Below, one piece after another: positions 13,762 through 14,088 of a stretch of DNA of 14,088 nt; position 1 is the stretch's first letter; the number at the start of each line of letters is the position of its first letter. The position numbers and the translations under genes are program-made. The notes beneath the pieces are model-generated. The model was not told the origin of the DNA and made no database searches. It saw only the letters and a list, made by a program, of their open reading frames with translations. The DNA is from an uncultured Lachnospiraceae bacterium (GTDB taxonomy: Bacteria; Bacillota_A; Clostridia; Lachnospirales; Lachnospiraceae): contig CATLIP010000028.1 in NCBI GenBank assembly GCA_949957035.1, forward strand, positions 1-14,088, written 5' to 3'.

Positions 13762-13807
13762 TATAAAAACAAGGCTGCCTCTGGAAACCAAACATTTCCC
13801 GGCAGCC
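13762..13807 (-). terminator. Intrinsic terminator of the amino-acid ABC transporter operon
   Basis: Arms GGCTGCC (13773-13779) and GGCAGCC (13801-13807) pair, extended by inner arms GGAAA and TTTCC. On the minus strand the stem is followed by TTGTTTTTAT. It begins 15 nt after the ATPase stop. Confidence 0.88.
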
Positions 13808-13822
13808 CTGCAAGGGTAGTCT

Positions 13823-14088
13823 CTATAATATTTTCGACAAGAAATCTTTAAGCCTCGGCTCCTTCGGATTCCCGAAAAATTCATCCGGACATCCTTCCTC
13901 CTTAATCCGCCCTTCGTCCATGAACACCACCCGGTTCGCCACTTCCCTTGCAAACCCCATCTCATGGGTGACAACCACCATGGTCATTCCGTCGCGTGCA
14001 AGCTGCTTCATCAGCTCCAACACCTCGCCCACCATCTCCGGATCCAGCGCCGACGTAGGCTCGTCAAACAGAATCACATCCGGGTCCA
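13823..14088 (-). CDS. Polar amino-acid ABC transporter ATP-binding protein (C-terminal part)
   Basis: Only the last 88 codons are in the window; the gene continues past position 14088. Seen: Walker B and D-loop [14 protein letters not shown], the H-loop in [23 protein letters not shown], and the C-terminal [14 protein letters not shown] tail typical of GlnQ/HisP-like ATPases that power uptake of glutamine, glutamate, histidine, arginine or cystine. Walker A and the signature motif lie outside. The apparent start at 14077 is an internal GTG. It is the last gene of its unit, since a strong terminator follows. Substrate cannot be told from this part. Confidence 0.93.
   Translation of the reverse strand, partial: DPDVILFDEPTSALDPEMVGEVLELMKQLARDGMTMVVVTHEMGFAREVANRVVFMDEGRIKEEGCPDEFFGNPKEPRLKDFLSKIL

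Overview
The window looks like chromosomal DNA of a Gram-positive anaerobe of the class Clostridia, most likely family Lachnospiraceae. Evidence: strong AGGAGG ribosome binding sites and sigma-A promoters, the LL-diaminopimelate aminotransferase route to lysine and peptidoglycan, a GSI-type glutamine synthetase followed by an ANTAR protein, a TM1266-family hydrogenase-associated regulator, a stand-alone PduL and a PdaB-like deacetylase. Species assignment is inference. I see no CRISPR array, insertion sequence, integrase or phage gene.

Layout. Positions 21-136 hold a tRNA-Gln(CTG) on the minus strand with its promoter, followed by a strong hairpin. From 4602 down to about 333 a minus-strand block reads, in transcription order: glnA promoter and leader attenuator, glnA, a pseudo-receiver/ANTAR protein, a 15-codon upstream ORF, dapF, dapL. 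Gaps are short and no terminator is visible inside it, so nitrogen assimilation and diaminopimelate synthesis may share a transcript. The glnA leader carries a 12-bp terminator hairpin that is mutually exclusive with a small A1/G4 hexaloop hairpin, as expected of an ANTAR-controlled switch with the ANTAR gene lying just downstream of glnA.

Positions 4590-5693: a small one-helix membrane protein on the minus strand, whose terminator contains the glnA -35 box, is divergent from pduL. Positions 5690-6739 (minus): a PdaB-like polysaccharide deacetylase, then a TM1266-family regulator whose stop codon overlaps that of pduL. Positions 6933-8814 (plus): a shortened KdpD-like sensor kinase and a KdpE-like response regulator, without kdpFABC in view. 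A strong bidirectional terminator (8919-8956) follows.

Positions 8962-11903: an alpha/beta hydrolase of the proline iminopeptidase type (minus) is divergent from a MarR regulator and a MATE efflux transporter (plus). The shared intergenic region contains two different palindrome types at the promoters, a likely local regulatory circuit. Positions 11933-12238 hold a coding-like stretch that may be a 5'-truncated gene. Positions 12228-13595 (minus) encode an unusual diguanylate cyclase whose N-terminal membrane part resembles the substrate-binding S component of ECF vitamin transporters; a perfect palindrome overlaps its promoter. The window ends inside a polar amino-acid ABC transporter ATPase gene (minus) that has its own terminator.

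Most interesting points: the glnA leader switch, the S-component-like/GGDEF fusion, the paired operators of the marR-MATE locus, the in-frame upstream ORF before dapF, and the sensor kinase start that lacks a nearby ribosome binding site.
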